A stretch of DNA of 64,000 nucleotides from Ignavibacteriota bacterium (GTDB lineage: Bacteria > Bacteroidota > Ignavibacteria > Tepidaquicellales > Tepidaquicellaceae), in the NCBI GenBank assembly GCA_016218085.1, contig JACREY010000008.1, forward strand, positions 186,001 to 250,000. The letters run 5' to 3'. The position numbers were made by a program, and so were the translations under genes. Shown here one piece after another: positions 9,720 through 18,902 of the stretch. Position 1 is the first letter of the stretch; the number at the start of each line of letters is the position of its first letter. The notes beneath the pieces are model-generated. The model searched no databases and was not told the DNA's origin. It saw nothing but the letters and a program-made list of their open reading frames with translations.

Positions 9720-11504
9720 TTGCACAAAATAAGGAAAAAGGAAACAGAAAAAACGGTTGTGAAGGAAAATCCCGTTTTTAATTACATACTTCTTGCGGCT
9801 TTTGCAATTTTCTTGTGTTATTTTACCACCTTCAAGATTACCGGTGATGATGATGTGTTCTGGCACCTTGCTACCGGAAAGCATATCCTGGAGACTCATC
9901 ATGTTCCGTCAACTGATATTTTCGGGTATATGACTCAGGGTCAGGAATGGATGCCCTTCGAATGGGGTTGGGATGTAATTACTTATTCAATTTATTCCTT
10001 CAGCGGCTATAACGGCCTGTCGGTATTCAGGACAATATTATTTCTTCTGATATTTTTTATATATTTCCTGATACTCAGGAAGTTTAATATAAATTATACC
10101 CTGATTTTCATTTCTCTTTTTTTCCTCGCATTTGGCATTATTGACAGGTTATCACCAAGACCTCATATAATGTCATATCTTGCATTTGTTCTGCTTTTGC
10201 TTATCATTGTTCAGTACAGGTATGTAAACAGGCAAAAAAATTCGGTATTGTTTTTTATTCCTCTAATTTTTCTTGTCTGGGCAAATATGCATATGGGAAT
10301 TATTGCGGGAATGTTCCTGCTCGGAATATGGGTGCTTTCAGAAATAATTATTTTTATTAAACCGAATAAATTTTCTTCTAAGGATATTCCCGCTCTTACA
10401 AAACCCGAGCTTGTCAGGCTGCTTTTGATTTTTGCGGCTTCGGTTCTTGTGATGTTTGTTAATCCGAATTTCTATCAGACTTATCTGTATGCATATAATC
10501 ATACTAAGATGAAGATGCTCGAGACTATAAACGAGTGGATGTCTCCTTTCAGCAATAAATACAGCGACAGCTTTGTGTCCGTTATTTATAAAACAATGCT
10601 TTTCCTTGGCGTACTGATTCTGTATTATGCAGGGAAGAAGAAGGATTTATTTTCAGCATTGCTTTATATTGGTTTTGCTGTTTATTCTGTACGCGCAATG
10701 AGGTTTACGGTTGATTATGTCCTGATAATTTTTATTTTCCTTGTGATTACTATCGATTTTATTCTTAATATGCTGAAGAGTGAAAAGTTTAAATCATTCT
10801 TATCTGCCAGTCCGGTTCCGAAAATAATTCTTTCTGTATTCTTCATTTTTCTTGCAGTCAATGTCAATAGCAACGATTTATATCTGAAATTCCTGAAATA
10901 TTACCGCGTTACAGGTTTCGGAATAAATTCGGACTTTATTCCTACGCAGATGTTTGGCTTTATGAAGGAAAATAAAGTACCCGAAATCGGGGACAGGATA
11001 TTCAATCATTTCGGAACGGGCGGATTCTTTGTGTGGAATTTCCCGGGCAAGCAGAATTTCATTGACAGCAGAAATTTAAACGATGATATTTTTTACAAAT
11101 ATAATCAGATTCTGGCAAAACAACCGGGATTCGAGCAGAAGCTCAATGAATATGGAATCGAGTATTCCATTTATCTTGCCCCTGACCTTGTAAGAGGTCC
11201 ACAGGAAATGGAACAGACTGTCATTTCATTTTTCTGCAAGAGCAAGGACTGGAAACTGATTTTCTGGGATGACAAATCATTCCTGTTCGTGAAAAACATT
11301 CCGAAGTTTGCAGACCTTATTAATAAATATGAATATAAATACCTGACTCCTTACAGCGTAATCTATCAGAAAAGCCAGTTTGAAAAAGGCATTACGGAAG
11401 ATAAGGTTCAGCTGAAAAAAGAAATTGACAGGAAAATGGCTGAAGAGCCGAAAGGTGTTGTTTTAAATACAGCACTCAGGTTTATCGGAAACAAATTAAA
11501 TTAA
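9720..11504 (+). CDS. polytopic membrane protein of unknown function
   Basis: A 594-residue protein with about eleven hydrophobic segments between residues 20 and 390 and a soluble C-terminal third. The first loop holds DDDVFWHLATGKHILETHHVP, resembling the acidic loop of GT-C glycosyltransferase-like membrane proteins from Bacteroidota, but no assigned enzyme can be named. It starts with TTG and has no clear Shine-Dalgarno. It lies 11 bases before the PLD-domain gene. Confidence 0.65.
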   Translation: MHKIRKKETEKTVVKENPVFNYILLAAFAIFLCYFTTFKITGDDDVFWHLATGKHILETHHVPSTDIFGYMTQGQEWMPFEWGWDVITYSIYSFSGYNGLSVFRTILFLLIFFIYFLILRKFNINYTLIFISLFFLAFGIIDRLSPRPHIMSYLAFVLLLLIIVQYRYVNRQKNSVLFFIPLIFLVWANMHMGIIAGMFLLGIWVLSEIIIFIKPNKFSSKDIPALTKPELVRLLLIFAASVLVMFVNPNFYQTYLYAYNHTKMKMLETINEWMSPFSNKYSDSFVSVIYKTMLFLGVLILYYAGKKKDLFSALLYIGFAVYSVRAMRFTVDYVLIIFIFLVITIDFILNMLKSEKFKSFLSASPVPKIILSVFFIFLAVNVNSNDLYLKFLKYYRVTGFGINSDFIPTQMFGFMKENKVPEIGDRIFNHFGTGGFFVWNFPGKQNFIDSRNLNDDIFYKYNQILAKQPGFEQKLNEYGIEYSIYLAPDLVRGPQEMEQTVISFFCKSKDWKLIFWDDKSFLFVKNIPKFADLINKYEYKYLTPYSVIYQKSQFEKGITEDKVQLKKEIDRKMAEEPKGVVLNTALRFIGNKLN

Positions 11505-11515
11505 ATTATACAAAT

Positions 11516-13888
11516 ATGAAAAAACTAACATTTTTAATTATATTATTCACAGGAATAATTAATTTTGCATTCTCTCAGGTAATTCCGATTGATTCGGTTA
11601 GACGACTTGATGCCAACGGTGTTCCAATAATGGTCGGACAGCACGTTCTGGTAAAAGGCGTAGTAACAACTCATCAGGAACTTGGCGCTCCTCTTGTATA
11701 TTTTCAGGTAAATTCAGCGGGACTTGTTGCGTACGATGCAGCATTCGGCAACGGTGTTACAAGAGGAGATAGCGTTATTGTCGGAGGATTGGTTACGCAT
11801 TATAACGGTTTAATCGAATTACAGCCGGTTGATTCTTTCAGAGTACTCGCACAAAATGTAACAACTCCTGTACCTAATAAAATCACTCCTACGCAGGGAA
11901 GAAACGGCGAACAATGGGAAGGCAAACTAATAAGAATTGACAGCATTACAATGGTGAAAACTACAGGTGGCGTTCAGGCCACATCCTGGAGCACTACTGC
12001 GAGCGGTACAAATTATTGGATTTTCTCAGGAAGTGATTCCTGCCAGATAAGGATTTATACTTCGACGAATATAGCAGGAACTACAATTCCTCCCTACCCG
12101 TTTAGTATTGTTGCTCTTATGAGCCAGTTTACTTCGAGTCCGCCCTATAATACAGGTTATCAGATTATTCCCAGGGATTTAAGCGATATAATTATTTCTT
12201 CGGGCGGTCCTACAATTCCTTCTGCTCCGGTTGAATCTAATATCACTCAGACAGGCATTACCCTCAGCTTCAATACGATTGCAGCCGGTGATACTAAGGT
12301 AAAATATTTCGTTTCGGATTCAATAGGTCAGCCGGTTGTTTATACTGACTCTGTTTATAATGCTGCATTGGTGACTTCGCACTCCATTAATCTTGCTAAC
12401 CTTTTACCGGGAAAAATTTATTATGCACTTGTTTCATCGACAAATGCAAACGGAACAAGTACGAAAGTAAAATATTTTTCTACTGCATCAAGAAACGGCA
12501 GTACAGGAAGGTTTGAGACATATTTCAATTTTGCAGTAGATACTACAGTTGCTCTGCCGAATAATAAAGCAAGCGGTGGTGTTGACTTTAAAACAAGACT
12601 TATACAAAGAATTGATTCTGCTCAATATTCGATAGATATGGCAATTTATTCTTTCGATGATATAACCCTTGTTAAAACTGCTTTGATTAATGCTATGGTA
12701 CGCGGCGTAAGAGTGAGGGTCATCTATGATTCGAGAAACGTTCAGCCATTGATGCAGGAACTGATAAATGCCGGTATTCGGGTTCAGCAAAGACCGGTTG
12801 ACAGTTATATAATGCACAACAAATTTTTCGTATTCGACGGACGTGATACATCCATAACTTCAGTTCCGCGAAAGTGGCTCTGGGGCGGCTCTGCAAACAT
12901 AACAACAGCACAATTTTATTCGGACGCTCAGAATGTTATTCTTATTCAGGATGAATCACTTTGCAATTCATATACACGTGAATTTGAAGAAATGTGGGGC
13001 TCACATAATAATGTTAATAACTCCACGAATGCAAAATTCGGAAACCAGAAAACTGACAACACCCCGCATATTTTCAATATAAACGGAAAAAGAGTAGAAT
13101 GCTACTTCTCCCCGTCGGATGATGTTCAGGGAAAAATTGTAACAATGCTTGACCAGACTCATAAGTCAATTAATTTCTGCATACTTGATTTTACATCCAC
13201 TACTATAGCAAATAAAATGAAAACAAAGTACTCGTATCCTACAAAGATGGTGAGAGGAGTTTTTGACAGGGGACAATATAATTCTGGTGACAGCCTTCGC
13301 TACAACGAAATGAAGGGAATAAGCAGCAATCCAACCTACAATTGGAATCCGCCTGCAAGAGTGTTTCTTGATAATTACGGCGGACAGATGCACGATAAAT
13401 ACATAATCGTTGATGCAGATTCACTATCAAGCAGTCCATTGGTGGAAACTGGCTCATATAACTTCACTACGAATGCAAACACAGGAAACGATGAAAATAT
13501 TCTCATAATTTATGACTCGCTTGTCGCAAATAAGTACTACCAGGATTTCGTTAAACGCCTTACGGATGCCGGCGGAACAATAGATGTCAGAAAAATTGAT
13601 AATGAGGTCCCTGTAACATATTCTCTTGAACAGAACTATCCGAATCCTTTCAATCCGTCAACAACAATAAAATTCAGGATAAGCAAACCGGAACTTGTTA
13701 TCATACGGATTTATGATTTACTCGGCAGGGAAGTCGCTACACTGCTCAACAGAAAACTCGAAGCAGGAAGCTATGAATTACCTTTTAACATTCAGAATAC
13801 AGGAACAGCTTTGTCAAGCGGACTCTATTTCTATAAAATGCAGGCAGGTAGTTTTTCGGATACCAAGAAGATGGTTTTAGTCAAATAA
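11516..13888 (+). CDS. secreted phospholipase D-like nuclease with type IX sorting domain
   Basis: A 790-residue protein with a signal peptide (1-20) and a bacterial OB-fold region (about 35-230; VKGVVTTHQELGAPLVYFQV). An FnIII-like piece follows, then two PLD half-sites: MHNKFFVFDGRD with SANITTAQF (about 435-480) and MHDKYIIVDAD with SYNFTTNAN (about 625-660). Both HxK(x)4D motifs are intact, so it is expected to be an active phosphodiesterase on nucleic acid or lipid. The tail LEQNYPNPFNPSTTIKF is a type IX sorting domain. A secreted nuclease is most likely because of the OB-fold. Confidence 0.82.
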   Translation: MKKLTFLIILFTGIINFAFSQVIPIDSVRRLDANGVPIMVGQHVLVKGVVTTHQELGAPLVYFQVNSAGLVAYDAAFGNGVTRGDSVIVGGLVTHYNGLIELQPVDSFRVLAQNVTTPVPNKITPTQGRNGEQWEGKLIRIDSITMVKTTGGVQATSWSTTASGTNYWIFSGSDSCQIRIYTSTNIAGTTIPPYPFSIVALMSQFTSSPPYNTGYQIIPRDLSDIIISSGGPTIPSAPVESNITQTGITLSFNTIAAGDTKVKYFVSDSIGQPVVYTDSVYNAALVTSHSINLANLLPGKIYYALVSSTNANGTSTKVKYFSTASRNGSTGRFETYFNFAVDTTVALPNNKASGGVDFKTRLIQRIDSAQYSIDMAIYSFDDITLVKTALINAMVRGVRVRVIYDSRNVQPLMQELINAGIRVQQRPVDSYIMHNKFFVFDGRDTSITSVPRKWLWGGSANITTAQFYSDAQNVILIQDESLCNSYTREFEEMWGSHNNVNNSTNAKFGNQKTDNTPHIFNINGKRVECYFSPSDDVQGKIVTMLDQTHKSINFCILDFTSTTIANKMKTKYSYPTKMVRGVFDRGQYNSGDSLRYNEMKGISSNPTYNWNPPARVFLDNYGGQMHDKYIIVDADSLSSSPLVETGSYNFTTNANTGNDENILIIYDSLVANKYYQDFVKRLTDAGGTIDVRKIDNEVPVTYSLEQNYPNPFNPSTTIKFRISKPELVIIRIYDLLGREVATLLNRKLEAGSYELPFNIQNTGTALSSGLYFYKMQAGSFSDTKKMVLVK

Positions 13889-13980
13889 TGAAATTCAATT
13901 TGAGTTTTGAATTAAGAAAAAAATAGTTAATTTTAAAGGATTTGCAGTTTTGTATTGAAATAACTTAATTAAACCAATTT

Positions 13981-15363
13981 ATGGCAAAGATTTTAGTTGT
14001 AGATGATGAAATAACCTCAATAACTATTTTGAAGAAAGTTCTGGAAGATGCAGGACACAGGGTAACAACTGTATCAGACGGGGCAAAGGCACTTGAAAAA
14101 ATAAAAGAGTTCAAATACGACATACTGCTCACCGATTTTAATATGCCCGGTATGAATGGAGTTGAACTTACCGAGCAGGCTGTTAAAATTGAACCCGATA
14201 TGATTGTTATTCTGATTACAGCTTTCGCTACAATCCGCTCAGCCGTGGATGCTATTAGGTATGGCGCATTTGATTATCTAACCAAACCTGTTAATAAAGA
14301 AGAACTGCTTCTCGCAATAGACAGAGGCATGGAAAGGGTTTCACTCGTTCACGAAAACCTACTTTTGAAGCATAAACTTGAAAAAGTTGAAACAGGGGAA
14401 GCAGATGAAGATTATGCCACTGTGAACAAGGAAATCAAAACAATGCTAAGTGAAGCCGTAAAAGTTGCAAAAACAGATTCAACCGTTCTGATTACAGGTG
14501 CAAATGGTACGGGTAAAGAAGTCCTGGCGAAGCTGATTCATAAAAACAGTCTCAGGAAAGACCAGCAGTTTGTTGTTCTGAATTGCGCGGCTATTCCAAC
14601 ACAATTATTGGAATCCGAACTTTTCGGTCACGTCAAAGGCTCATTTACAGGTGCAATTAAAGACCATAAAGGTTATTTCGAAATAGCTGATAACGGAACC
14701 ATCTTTCTTGATGAAATTGCAGAAATTGATATTATGCTTCAGGTAAAACTACTGCGCGTTCTTCAGGAAAGAGAGTTTTCTAAAGTTGGTGATACAAGAA
14801 CCCAAACTACTAACGTCAGAATTATTGCTGCGACTAATCAGGATCTGAAAAAAATGATCGCTGAGGGTAAATTCAGGGAAGATTTATACTACAGACTTAA
14901 TGTCTTCGAATTTCACCTCTTAAGCCTTAAAGAAAGAACTGAAGATATCGAATTCTATTTTGAAAGATTTCTTAAAGAATTCAGTATAACTAATAAAAAG
15001 AAAGCACCGGCAATCGATAAATCTGTCAGGGATTTCCTCCTTAGCTATTCCTGGCCCGGAAATATAAGGGAATTGAAAAACGTTGCCGAAAGAGTATCAA
15101 TTTTATGCGAAAACAATAAAATTACAAGCGATTTGCTTCCAATAAACATTATTGGAGTTAATCAGAATAAAACTTATTCGGAAGATTATAACGAGAATAA
15201 AGAGAATACAATCAGGGAATTTGAGATTACATTTATTACCAAACACCTGAAAATTCATAAAGGAAATGTAGCTGCTACGGCAAAAGCTATAAATTTTCAT
15301 CCGGTCAGCCTTAGACAAAAAATTGCAAAACTGGGTATCGACCCAAGAGATTATAAGTATTAA
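13981..15363 (+). CDS. NtrC-family sigma54-dependent response regulator
   Basis: A 460-residue protein. The receiver domain (1-120) has acidic pocket DDE at 8-10 and phospho-acceptor D52 in TDFNMPGMNG. The AAA+ domain follows with Walker A-like GANGTGKE, the sigma54-contacting loop as GSFTGA, and Walker B IFLDEI. A Fis-type helix-turn-helix lies at the end (GNVAATAKAINFHPVSLRQKIAKLGI). It activates RNA polymerase-sigma54 once phosphorylated. The HPt protein and hybrid kinase just downstream, and the sigma54 promoter before the kinase, make them likely partners. Confidence 0.93.
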   Translation: MAKILVVDDEITSITILKKVLEDAGHRVTTVSDGAKALEKIKEFKYDILLTDFNMPGMNGVELTEQAVKIEPDMIVILITAFATIRSAVDAIRYGAFDYLTKPVNKEELLLAIDRGMERVSLVHENLLLKHKLEKVETGEADEDYATVNKEIKTMLSEAVKVAKTDSTVLITGANGTGKEVLAKLIHKNSLRKDQQFVVLNCAAIPTQLLESELFGHVKGSFTGAIKDHKGYFEIADNGTIFLDEIAEIDIMLQVKLLRVLQEREFSKVGDTRTQTTNVRIIAATNQDLKKMIAEGKFREDLYYRLNVFEFHLLSLKERTEDIEFYFERFLKEFSITNKKKAPAIDKSVRDFLLSYSWPGNIRELKNVAERVSILCENNKITSDLLPINIIGVNQNKTYSEDYNENKENTIREFEITFITKHLKIHKGNVAATAKAINFHPVSLRQKIAKLGIDPRDYKY

Positions 15364-15435
15364 AAACTTTAAAACAAACTAAAGTGTAATAGCGGGATTA
15401 TGCTTTAAGTTTTAATATATAACTATTATATTTTT

Positions 15436-15795
15436 ATGGCATATACGAAAGAAGACTTAATAGACGTTGCTATTGTTAATAATCTGATTGAACTTGGTGG
15501 CGATGATGGTAAAGCCTTTCTTAACGAAATTTTAGATTTATATGTTGAACAGTATCCCCAGCTTTTTGAGAGTATAAAGTCTAACGCCGGTAAAAATGAA
15601 ATGGTTGAGATGTATCAATCTGCACATGCACTAAAAGGTGCAAGTTTAAATATAGGTGCAAAAGAAATGGCATCGATCTGCAAACAAATCGAGCTGAAGG
15701 GTAAATCCGGTGATATGACGCAGATTCCTGAATTAATTGATTTGCTGGGAAAAGTCTATCCTGTCACACTGGAAGAGCTAAAAAAATTAGCTTAA
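15436..15795 (+). CDS. free-standing histidine phosphotransfer (HPt) protein
   Basis: A 119-residue all-helical protein with the HPt signature SAHALKGASLNIGA; the phospho-accepting histidine is H64. It carries phosphate between receiver domains of a phosphorelay. It sits between the sigma54 activator and a hybrid kinase whose own C-terminal HPt-like domain has lost this histidine. That suggests this protein supplies the missing step. Confidence 0.88.
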   Translation: MAYTKEDLIDVAIVNNLIELGGDDGKAFLNEILDLYVEQYPQLFESIKSNAGKNEMVEMYQSAHALKGASLNIGAKEMASICKQIELKGKSGDMTQIPELIDLLGKVYPVTLEELKKLA

Positions 15796-15828
15796 AATCT
15801 ATCCTTCATATTTAAGTTTCCCGAATTA

Positions 15829-15845
15829 TTGGCATAATTTTTGCA
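15829..15845 (+). promoter_or_regulatory. sigma54 (-24/-12) promoter
   Basis: TTGGCATAATTTTTGCA has the invariant GG at 15831-15832 and GC at 15843-15844 with exactly ten bases between, as sigma54 promoters require. It lies about 160 bases before the hybrid kinase start, and a sigma54 activator gene is only two genes upstream. Confidence 0.7.
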
Positions 15846-16002
15846 AAATATCTATATGTATGATTTGCATTTATTCGTATTTTTTTGATAAATTTGCATT
15901 TTTATTTAGAAATTGAGGTATTATGATTTTAAAAACAATTTATTTAAAGTTTTTTTGATAAAAATATAGTTTGAATACTGTATAAGAAAAAGTTAATAAA
16001 AT

Positions 16003-18771
16003 ATGGAAAATAATCTTTTACGTGAACAAATACTTGATATTCTTGATATTAAAAATGAAGACGAACTTATAAAATCACTTGTGTGGCTTAAAGAGCTGAA
16101 TTCCATTATGAAAGTGCCTTATTATGCGCAGAGTGTAATTGAAAATATTGAAAAATTTATTTTGCTGGTCGATAAGTCTTACACAAAATATGAACAGGAA
16201 ATTCAGCAAAAATTCAAAAATATCCATGCTCTTGCAGAAGATTTAAAGAAAACCAACGAACTTCTATATAACGAATCAAAAAAACAGAAATATCTGTTTT
16301 TTACTTTAAAAGAAATTGCAAAACAACTTCAGAAAATTACCAATCACAAAAATGTTGAAATCGACCATTTTAACCTTGAACAGCTTCTTGATTTTATTTT
16401 GCTTGTTTCTGAAGAAAGTTCTAAAATAAAAGATTCTATTTATATAAGTGAAAATAAATTCAGAACATTCGCAGAAAGTCTTAAGGAAATTATTTACCAG
16501 ACTGATGAAAAAGGAAGATGGACCTACCTTAATCCCGCCTGGACTGAAATTACAGGCTTTTCTGTCACTGAATCCATTAATAAGCATTATAAAACGTTTA
16601 TATATGATGATGATATAAAAATAAATGACAATTGTTTTGAACAGCTTATTAAAAAAGAAGTTGAGTATTGCAGATATCAGATTAGGCTTAAATCGAAAAA
16701 AGGACAACTTAAATGGGTTGAAGTCTTTTCGAGGCTGATGTATAATGAAGATAATAAGATACTCGGGCTTTACGGCATTATATCAGATGTATCCGAAAGA
16801 AAAAATGCCGAAGATGAACTTATTAAAATGAAAGAAGCCGCAGAAGACGCAACTAAGGCAAAATCCGAATTCCTTGCCGTTATGAGCCATGAAATCAGAA
16901 CACCTATGAACGGTGTGCTTGGTATGACTGGACTTCTGCTTGAAACCAGCCTGACTCCGGAACAGAGGGAATACGTGGAAACTATAAGGGTAAGCGGCGA
17001 TACCTTACTCACTCTCATAAACGATATTCTTGATTTCTCGAAAATTGAATCAGGCAAAATGGAGCTCGAGGAAAATCCTTTTGAAATCAAGGAATGCATT
17101 GAAGATGCTTTCGAATTGCTGACTTCTGAAGCCGTGAAAAAAAGATTGGACCTGCTTCATTTAATCGAAACCGAAGTGCCTGATTTTATTATCGGTGATG
17201 TTACAAGGCTCAGACAGGTGCTCGTGAACCTTGTTAATAATGCAATTAAATTCACTGAGAAAGGTGAAGTTTTTGTTAATGTTAAAAAGCTCGGACAGGT
17301 AAATAATGTGGTCGAGTTGCAGTTTTCTGTAAAAGATACCGGAATCGGAATACCAAAAGATAAGTTCAATAAAATTTTTAAATCATTTTCTCAGGTTGAT
17401 TCTTCGACTACAAGAAAATTTGGAGGAACGGGACTCGGACTGGCTATATGCAAAAGATTGGTTGAATTGATGGGTGGAAGAATTTGGCTGGAAAGCGCAG
17501 AAGGCGCCGGTTCGACATTCCATTTTACCATTAAAACAAGGGTATCGAATGTCAACCCGCCAAAGATTTTTCTTAAATCCTCTCTGCCTGCACTAAAAAA
17601 TAAGAGAGTGCTTGTAGTTGATGATAATGATACTAACCTACAGATTATTACTCTTCAGTGCAAGAACTGGGGAATGATTCCCCGAGCAACTCCTAACGGA
17701 AAAGAAGCTCTCTCCTGGATAAAAAATAAAGACCCGTTCGATATTGCTATCCTGGATATGCTTATGCCCGAAATGGACGGATTAACGCTTTCAAAAGAAA
17801 TTAGAGAAATAAGAACTAAGGAAGAATTGCCGATTATTATGCTGACTTCTGCAGGAAGCTATGATATTGATAAAGAACTTGCAGACAGGCTCTTCTCTGC
17901 GTTTGTTTCAAAACCTATTAAACAGTCACAACTGTATAACATTATACTAAATGTTACCTTAAAAGATTCACAGACAGACATCGAAGAAGAAAAGAAAACA
18001 GTTCTGGACAGGAATATGTCAGATAAAGTCCCGATGAGGATTCTTGTGGCAGAGGATAATATTATTAATCAGAAATTGATTCTCAAAATACTTGCCCAGC
18101 TCGGGTATAAAGCGGGTGTTGTTGGCAATGGGATGGAAGTTATAGAAACCCTGAAACGACAAAGGTATGATATGATATTTATGGATATTCAGATGCCTGA
18201 AATGGACGGACTAGAAGCAACAAAAGTAATTAACCAGACCTGGCACAATGAAGACAGGCCGACTATAGTAGCCATGACTGCAAATGTTATGCACGGAGAT
18301 AAGGAAAAATGCATAAATGCCGGAATGGATGACTACATCAGCAAGCCGGTTCTTATTGAAGAAGTTCAGAAAATAATAATTAAATGGGCTGAGTTCGCTA
18401 AAACAAAAAAATCCTCGACCCGTCAGAATATAAAAACAAGTCTGATGCTGGATTCTGATATTATATACGGATTAAAAGAACTCGATGACAGCAATCACTT
18501 TAGGGAAGTCGTCAATCTCTACCTGGAGGTAGCACCGGTTCTGATAGCAGAAATAAAGCGAACATTCGAAGAAAAGGAATTTGACTCTCTCCAAAGGGCT
18601 GCTTTTAACCTTAAAAGAGCCAGCCTTAATCTCGGTGCAAACAGGCTAGCAGAAGTATGCGTAAAAGTTGAATCAATGGATGGAAAGCTGAAATATGAGG
18701 AAGTGGCTAAGCTAATTGAAAGGTTAATTAATATTTATGACCTTACTCTTGCCGAAATTAAACAGTTGTAA
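16003..18771 (+). CDS. hybrid sensor histidine kinase with two receivers and a degenerate HPt
   Basis: A 922-residue cytoplasmic kinase without clear membrane segments. A helical N-terminal part is followed by a PAS domain (about 145-260, with YLNPAWTEITGFS) and HisKA with H296 in MSHEIRTPMNG. HATPase_c follows with DTGIGIP and GGTGLGLAI, then receiver 1 (D585 in DMLMPEMDG), receiver 2 (D728 in MDIQMPEMDG) and an HPt-like tail. In the tail the histidine position is F868 (AAFNLKRASLNLGA against AHALKGASLNIGA of the neighbour). The phosphorelay therefore probably passes through the separate HPt protein. A sigma54 promoter precedes it. Confidence 0.93.
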   Translation: MENNLLREQILDILDIKNEDELIKSLVWLKELNSIMKVPYYAQSVIENIEKFILLVDKSYTKYEQEIQQKFKNIHALAEDLKKTNELLYNESKKQKYLFFTLKEIAKQLQKITNHKNVEIDHFNLEQLLDFILLVSEESSKIKDSIYISENKFRTFAESLKEIIYQTDEKGRWTYLNPAWTEITGFSVTESINKHYKTFIYDDDIKINDNCFEQLIKKEVEYCRYQIRLKSKKGQLKWVEVFSRLMYNEDNKILGLYGIISDVSERKNAEDELIKMKEAAEDATKAKSEFLAVMSHEIRTPMNGVLGMTGLLLETSLTPEQREYVETIRVSGDTLLTLINDILDFSKIESGKMELEENPFEIKECIEDAFELLTSEAVKKRLDLLHLIETEVPDFIIGDVTRLRQVLVNLVNNAIKFTEKGEVFVNVKKLGQVNNVVELQFSVKDTGIGIPKDKFNKIFKSFSQVDSSTTRKFGGTGLGLAICKRLVELMGGRIWLESAEGAGSTFHFTIKTRVSNVNPPKIFLKSSLPALKNKRVLVVDDNDTNLQIITLQCKNWGMIPRATPNGKEALSWIKNKDPFDIAILDMLMPEMDGLTLSKEIREIRTKEELPIIMLTSAGSYDIDKELADRLFSAFVSKPIKQSQLYNIILNVTLKDSQTDIEEEKKTVLDRNMSDKVPMRILVAEDNIINQKLILKILAQLGYKAGVVGNGMEVIETLKRQRYDMIFMDIQMPEMDGLEATKVINQTWHNEDRPTIVAMTANVMHGDKEKCINAGMDDYISKPVLIEEVQKIIIKWAEFAKTKKSSTRQNIKTSLMLDSDIIYGLKELDDSNHFREVVNLYLEVAPVLIAEIKRTFEEKEFDSLQRAAFNLKRASLNLGANRLAEVCVKVESMDGKLKYEEVAKLIERLINIYDLTLAEIKQL

Positions 18772-18788
18772 ATCATAATAATCAATCG

Positions 18789-18824
18789 AAGAGGGTAAAT
18801 GCAGATTTGCATTTACCCTCTTTT
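18789..18824 (+). terminator. strong intrinsic terminator after the hybrid kinase
   Basis: GAGGGTAAATGCA (18791-18803) and TGCATTTACCCTC (18808-18820) form a 13-bp perfect stem with a four-base loop followed by TTTT. It separates the phosphorelay genes from aspS. Confidence 0.88.
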
Positions 18825-18902
18825 CAGTTATATTCACTTCTTTTAATCTTCAAAATGGAATTTATTTTTCGTATTTTCCAAGATTATAGGAATTTATACA
18901 AT

